From the NCBI GenBank assembly GCA_035538795.1, contig DATLJS010000066.1, forward strand, positions 62,001-126,000: a stretch of DNA of 64,000 bases. The letters are read 5' to 3'. The notes under the pieces were generated by a model, which was given only the letters and a program-made list of their open reading frames with translations, did not search any database and was not told the origin of the DNA. Origin of the DNA: JAJZGK01 sp035538795. GTDB taxonomy: Bacteria > Pseudomonadota > Alphaproteobacteria > Rhodospirillales > Magnetospirillaceae. The position numbers and the translations under genes were made by a program. This document shows positions 60,224 through 64,000 of the stretch, one piece after another; position 1 is the first letter of the stretch; the number at the start of each line of letters is the position of its first letter.

Positions 60224-61813
60224 ATGTCTCAATCCGCCGTGTCGGATCGCTTCAGCACGCAGCAGGGATTGCTGCCGACGCTGATGTTCGGTCTGGTCCT
60301 GATCGCCGGCATCGCTTATTCCGGGCAGCAGATGCTTGTCGATCTGTCCGCCGCCACCAGCATGGAAGCCATGCCCTACATCGTTTTGGGGATCGCGCTG
60401 CTGATCGCCTTGGGCTTCGAATTCGTCAACGGCTTCCACGATACCGCCAATGCCGTGGCCACCGTCATCTACACCAACTCGCTGCCGCCGTCGGCCGCCG
60501 TCGTGTGGTCGGGCCTGTGCAATCTGGCCGGCGTTCTGACCTCGTCGGGCGCCGTGGCCTTCGGCATCCTGTCGCTGCTGCCGGTCGAACTGATCCTGCA
60601 GGTGGGCAGCCAGTCGGGTTTGGCCATGGTCTTCTCGCTGCTGCTGGCGGCCATCCTGTGGAATCTGGGAACCTGGTATCTCGGCCTTCCCGCCTCCAGC
60701 TCGCACACCCTGATCGGCTCCATCATCGGCGTCGGCCTGATGAACCAGATCATGGCCCCGGCGGGCAGCGCCACCAGCGGCATCGACTGGAGCCAGGCCA
60801 CCAAGGTCGGCTATTCGCTGCTGCTGTCTCCGCTGGTCGGCTTCGCCGCCTCGGCCCTGCTACTGTTCGCCGCCCGCAAGCTGCTGGCCAAAAGCGCCCA
60901 TCTGTTCGAAGCCCCCGAAGGCCGCAAGCCGCCGCCGTTACTGATCCGCGGCCTGCTGGTCCTGACCTGCTCGGGCGTCAGCTTCGCCCACGGCTCCAAC
61001 GACGGCCAGAAGGGCATGGGCCTGATCATGCTGATCCTGATCGGGTCGGTGCCCACCGCCTATGCCTTGAACCGCGCCGTCGAGCCCTCCTACGTCCAGA
61101 CCTTCACCGCCGCCTCGGAACAGGCCATGGGGGTCTATGACCGTCTGGCCGGTTCCGGCGTGGCCATCGCCTCCGCCGACGAGGCGCGGACCGCCGTCAC
61201 CGCCTATCTGCGCAGCCATCAGGCCGAACCGGCCACCGTGCCGGCTCTGCGCCGCCTGGGTTCGGAAATCGTCGCCAACGTCACCCAGTTTCCGTCCCTG
61301 GCCCAGCTTCCGGCCTCGCAGATGCCCAACATCCGCAACGACATCTATCTGGAATCCGACGCCCTGCGCCTGTTGAGCAAAAACCAGGACATCGCCGCCG
61401 CCGACCACAAGATTCTGGACACCTATAAAAAGAACCTGGATCACGCCACCCGCTTCATTCCGCCGTGGGTGAAGGTCGCGGTGGCCCTGGCCCTGGGGCT
61501 GGGCACCATGGTCGGCTGGAAGCGGATCGTCGTCACCGTCGGCGAAAAGATCGGCAAGGCCCATCTGACCTATGCCCAAGGAGCGTCGGCGGAACTGGTG
61601 GCCATGACGACCATCGGCCTGGCCGACGGCCTGGGCCTGCCGGTCAGCACCACTCACGTCCTGTCGTCGGGCGTGGCCGGCACCATGGCTGCCAACCGCT
61701 CCGGCCTGCAATGGGACACCGTGCGCAATCTGGCCTTGGCCTGGGTGCTGACACTGCCGGTTTCGATCGCCTTGTCGGGCGGTCTGTTCTGGCTGTTGCG
61801 CCACCTGTTCTAA
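60224..61813 (+). CDS. PiT-family inorganic phosphate transporter
   Basis: 529 residues from the ATG 60224 behind GGGGGG. The duplicated PiT signatures FVNGFHDTANAVATVIYT and SSHTLIGSIIGVGLMNQI lie in the N-terminal half, and GLPVSTTHVLSSGVAGTMAA lies near the C-terminus. A large cytoplasmic loop of about 150 residues (KAAVEPSY-like start, RLAGSGVAIASADEARTAV) separates the halves and is longer than in many homologues. It takes up phosphate as metal-phosphate with protons. No PhoU-like gene lies next to it. Confidence 0.95.
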   Translation: MSQSAVSDRFSTQQGLLPTLMFGLVLIAGIAYSGQQMLVDLSAATSMEAMPYIVLGIALLIALGFEFVNGFHDTANAVATVIYTNSLPPSAAVVWSGLCNLAGVLTSSGAVAFGILSLLPVELILQVGSQSGLAMVFSLLLAAILWNLGTWYLGLPASSSHTLIGSIIGVGLMNQIMAPAGSATSGIDWSQATKVGYSLLLSPLVGFAASALLLFAARKLLAKSAHLFEAPEGRKPPPLLIRGLLVLTCSGVSFAHGSNDGQKGMGLIMLILIGSVPTAYALNRAVEPSYVQTFTAASEQAMGVYDRLAGSGVAIASADEARTAVTAYLRSHQAEPATVPALRRLGSEIVANVTQFPSLAQLPASQMPNIRNDIYLESDALRLLSKNQDIAAADHKILDTYKKNLDHATRFIPPWVKVAVALALGLGTMVGWKRIVVTVGEKIGKAHLTYAQGASAELVAMTTIGLADGLGLPVSTTHVLSSGVAGTMAANRSGLQWDTVRNLALAWVLTLPVSIALSGGLFWLLRHLF

Positions 61814-61825
61814 AAAATCCGGAAA

Positions 61826-61855
61826 ACGGGCGGAAGGGATTTTTCTTTCGCCCGT
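61826..61855 (+). terminator. Possible terminator of the phosphate transporter gene
   Basis: ACGGGCG (61826-61832) pairs with CGCCCGT (61849-61855) around a 16-base T-rich loop, followed by CTTTCCCTT. Confidence 0.45.
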
Positions 61856-61907
61856 CTTTCCCTTCCGGTGCCCGTCGCCGCAAGATGGCCGGAAATGGAA
61901 AATCAGA

Positions 61908-61942
61908 CCGCCAAAAAGCAAAACGGCGCCGATCGGCGCCGT
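61908..61942 (-). terminator. Terminator of tRNA-Gly
   Basis: A self-complementary stem (61923-61942, loop GATC) is followed on the minus strand by TTTTGCTTTTTGG. It starts 28 bases after the tRNA CCA end. Confidence 0.85.
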
Positions 61943-61970
61943 CTTGATTTGCTTCTCTTGAAAGAGAATT

Positions 61971-62045
61971 TGGAGCGGGCGAAGGGATTCGAACCCTCGA
62001 CCCCAACCTTGGCAAGGTTGTGCTCTACCCCTGAGCTACGCCCGC
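61971..62045 (-). tRNA. tRNA-Gly (anticodon GCC)
   Basis: Complete, with encoded CCA. The acceptor GCGGGCG pairs with CGCCCGC, the D arm is AGCTCAGGGGTAGAGC, the anticodon stem CAACC/GGTTG has loop TTGCCAA, and the T arm has GGTTCGAATCC. Confidence 0.97.
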
Positions 62046-62267
62046 CCACTCCATCCGTACCGCCGTGTTCGGCGTCGTCGGGAGCCCGGATAATACGCAA
62101 AAACGCATGCCTTACAAGCCCTTTTTTAAAAAAATTGCGAAAGGACATTTTTCCGGCAAATCCTGGGCTATGATAAGGGCTTGCCAGCCGCTGGCGCGCG
62201 GTCCATCTATTAATCTTGGGGGCTCGGCGGGCATCCGGCCGGCTGGTCTGATCAATCAAGGAAACAG

Positions 62268-63212
62268 GTGAAGGGTATGGAACTTCTGTTCGGCAACGGC
62301 GCCAAGAAGGGCGGAACCAACGACATGATCGGGGGCTCCGGCGGCGGCGATCTAATCAAGGACAGCGATACCGCCCATTTCATGCAGGACGTCATCGAAG
62401 CCTCGATGCAGGTACCGGTGATCGTCGATTTCTGGGCGCCGTGGTGCGGCCCCTGCAAAACCCTCGGCCCCCTTTTGGAAAAGCTGGTCAAAGCCGCCAA
62501 GGGCACCGTCAAGCTGGTCAAAATCGACGTCGACGCCAACCAGGATCTGGCCGCCCAGATGCGCATCCAGTCGGTGCCGATGGTCTATGCCTTCGACCAG
62601 GGCCGCCCCGTAGACGGATTCAGCGGCGCCGTCGGCGAAAGCCAGTTGAAGGCCTTCATCGGCCGTCTGACCGGCGGCGCCGGCCATGAAGGCGTCGAAG
62701 ACGCCCTGGCCCAGGCCAAGGCCCTGCTGGCCGAGGGACAGGTTCCCCAGGCCCAACAGATCTATCAGCAAATCCTGGCCGCCGATCACGCCAACGCTCC
62801 GGCGCTGGGCGGTTTCCTGCGCTGCCTGCTGGCGCTGGGGGAAACCGATAACGCCGCCGCCATGCTGGCCCGCCTGCCAGAGGAACTGGCCAAACATGCC
62901 GACATCGCCGCCGTACGCACCGCCTTGGAGCTGGCCTCGCAGGGCGAAGCCGGGGCGACCGCGGAACTGCGTCGCCGCCTGGCCCAGGACCATAACGACC
63001 ATCAGGCCCGTTTCGATTTAGCAATGGCCTATTTCGCCACCGGCGAACGCGAAGCCGCCGTCGATGAGCTGCTGGAAATCGTCCGGCGCGACCGGGCGTG
63101 GCAAGACGACGGCGCCCGCAAGCAGCTTTTGAAATTGTTCGAGGCTTTCGGCCCCGGCGATCCTTTAGCAGCGGCGGGGCGGCGGCGGTTGTCGTCCCTG
63201 TTGTTCGCCTGA
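62268..63212 (+). CDS. CnoX/YbbN-like thioredoxin-fold co-chaperone with TPRs
   Basis: 314 residues from the GTG at 62268 (AAGGA six bases upstream); an ATG three codons later is possible. The thioredoxin domain has DFWAPWCGPCKTL near residue 58, with Cys60 and Cys63 both present, and the cis-Pro loop QSVPMVYAF. A TPR-like C-terminal half follows (QAQQIYQQILAADHANAPAL). E. coli CnoX shields GroEL/DnaK clients from oxidation and lacks one active Cys; the intact CxxC suggests redox activity here, as in Caulobacter. It is followed 20 bases later by the Lon-N gene, a typical alphaproteobacterial order. Confidence 0.9.
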   Translation: MKGMELLFGNGAKKGGTNDMIGGSGGGDLIKDSDTAHFMQDVIEASMQVPVIVDFWAPWCGPCKTLGPLLEKLVKAAKGTVKLVKIDVDANQDLAAQMRIQSVPMVYAFDQGRPVDGFSGAVGESQLKAFIGRLTGGAGHEGVEDALAQAKALLAEGQVPQAQQIYQQILAADHANAPALGGFLRCLLALGETDNAAAMLARLPEELAKHADIAAVRTALELASQGEAGATAELRRRLAQDHNDHQARFDLAMAYFATGEREAAVDELLEIVRRDRAWQDDGARKQLLKLFEAFGPGDPLAAAGRRRLSSLLFA

Positions 63213-63232
63213 ATTTCTGAAGGAGAGCGGTA

Positions 63233-63901
63233 ATGGAGGAGCGGCCTTTTCATCCCAGGTTGGAAGATTTGCCCCAGATCCTGCCGATCTTCCCCTTGCC
63301 AGGCGTGCTACTGCTGCCCGAGGGCCGCTTGCCTTTGAACATCTTCGAGCCGCGCTATCTGGCCATGGTCCAGGACGCCCTGGGCTGGGGCCGGCTGATC
63401 GGCATGATCCAGCCCAGCAATCCCGAACCGGCCAAGGGTGCCGAGCCACATTTGTTCGAAACCGGCTGCGCCGGGCGCATCAGCTCGTTTTCCGAAACCG
63501 AGGACGGCCGCATCCTGCTGACCCTGACCGGGGTCTGCCGGTTCCGCATCCTGCGTGAGGTAGAAAGCCTGCGCGGCTACCGCCGGGTGGCCGCCGACTG
63601 GGGACGCTTCCGCGACGACCTGACCCTACCGCCCGAGCCCGAGATCGACCGCAGCCGCCTGCTCGGCGTACTGAAAGCCTATCTCAAGCTGCAAAACATC
63701 GAACTCAACTGGAACGCCATCGAAAGCGCCGGCAATCTGGCCCTGACCGTGTCGCTGCCCATGGCTTTGCCGTTCGAGCCCCGCGAGAAACAGGCCATGC
63801 TGGAAGCCGTCACCCCGGCCCAGCGGGGCGAAACCTTGCTGGCCCTTTTGGAAATGGCCGTGGCCGAGGCCACCGGCGGCCTGAGCATCATCAAGCAATA
63901 A
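63233..63901 (+). CDS. Lon N-terminal substrate-binding-domain protein
   Basis: 222 residues behind AAGGAGAG. It starts LPQILPIFPLPGVLLLPEGR and continues NIFEPRYLAMVQDAL and CAGRISSFSETEDGR, as in the substrate-binding domain of Lon protease, without ATPase or protease domains. It may modulate proteolysis or bind unfolded proteins. It lies between the CnoX-like gene and a Trm112-like gene, all spaced by a few bases. Confidence 0.92.
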   Translation: MEERPFHPRLEDLPQILPIFPLPGVLLLPEGRLPLNIFEPRYLAMVQDALGWGRLIGMIQPSNPEPAKGAEPHLFETGCAGRISSFSETEDGRILLTLTGVCRFRILREVESLRGYRRVAADWGRFRDDLTLPPEPEIDRSRLLGVLKAYLKLQNIELNWNAIESAGNLALTVSLPMALPFEPREKQAMLEAVTPAQRGETLLALLEMAVAEATGGLSIIKQ

Positions 63902-63910
63902 GGACTGAAC

Positions 63911-64000
63911 ATGACCGAACGCACCCCCGGCGTCGACCCCAAGCTGCTGGAAATCCTGGTCTGCCCCTTGACCAAGAGCCCCCTGACCTACGACCGCGAC
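63911..64000 (+). CDS. Trm112/YcaR-like zinc-binding protein (partial, runs off the window)
   Basis: The first 30 residues are visible: MTERTPGVDPKLLEILVCPL then TKSPLTYDRD. The VCPLTK motif is typical of the N-terminal zinc-knuckle half of Trm112-like proteins, which in bacteria are about 60-70 residues long. Its start lies nine bases after the Lon-N stop. Confidence 0.85.
   Translation, partial: MTERTPGVDPKLLEILVCPLTKSPLTYDRD

Overview
The window is a high-GC alphaproteobacterial chromosome segment, most likely from the Rhodospirillales and possibly Magnetospirillum or a relative. This is inferred from the gene families and orders: a hisB-hisH-hisA-hisF-hisE run, hslV-hslU, hrcA-grpE divergent from rph-rdgB-hemW, a GltB/GltD pair resembling the Azospirillum enzyme, many PAS-rich signalling proteins and chemoreceptors, and GC-rich third codon positions. 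It is mostly core chromosome. I see no phage, plasmid, transposase or CRISPR.

Layout. 1-2.1 kb: the N-terminal part of a membrane PAS sensor, a DUF4405-type membrane protein, and a 94-residue unknown gene. The unknown gene is preceded by what looks like a structured RNA leader: a four-helix junction followed by a terminator-like hairpin that contains the Shine-Dalgarno sequence. 2.1-4.3 kb: comM. A short AT-rich insert carrying one small membrane-protein gene sits between a truncated duplicate of the comM 5' end and the complete comM. 4.5-9.5 kb: a nucleoside deoxyribosyltransferase, a DUF2461 protein, a HIT protein and the histidine genes. 9.6-13.9 kb: a large chemoreceptor and the HslVU protease. 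14-18.4 kb: an envelope and translation cluster equivalent to the yraL-yraM-yraN-yraP group of enterobacteria (RsmI, an LpoA-like lipoprotein, YraN, a BON lipoprotein) plus a SirB1-type protein. 18.4-22.4 kb: tsaD divergent from hemC-hemD-hemY. 22.4-28.2 kb: a J-domain protein, a four-PAS GGDEF/EAL protein and a GT41-type glycosyltransferase. 28.3-32.7 kb: tRNA-Thr, grpE-hrcA and rph-rdgB-hemW. 32.8-41.5 kb: gpsA, a YciI protein, a soluble chemoreceptor, EVE and Rieske proteins, acs, a redox-type HxlR/oxidoreductase pair, greB, a tyrosine phosphatase and a sirtuin.

41.5-45.3 kb: a MASE1-PAS membrane protein faces a DivL-like PAS histidine kinase homologue whose phospho-accepting His is Ala. 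45.4-52.1 kb: gltD, a GST and gltB, apparently one operon for ammonium assimilation. 52.4-55.8 kb: an UppP-like protein with altered catalytic motifs, an MgtC protein, a degenerate thermonuclease-fold protein and a proline iminopeptidase. 55.9-64 kb: tRNA-Arg, a lipid A acyltransferase, tRNA-Ser, a metallo-beta-lactamase-fold protein, an Old Yellow Enzyme, a PiT phosphate transporter, tRNA-Gly, a CnoX-like co-chaperone, a Lon-N protein and the start of a Trm112-like gene.

The most promising unusual items are the candidate riboswitch-like leader at 1932-2087, the comM-associated insertion at 2173-2763, and the DivL-like pseudokinase with its neighbouring MASE1-PAS protein. None is proven from sequence alone. 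Start codons were chosen by ribosome-binding site and family length where an upstream extension was also open.
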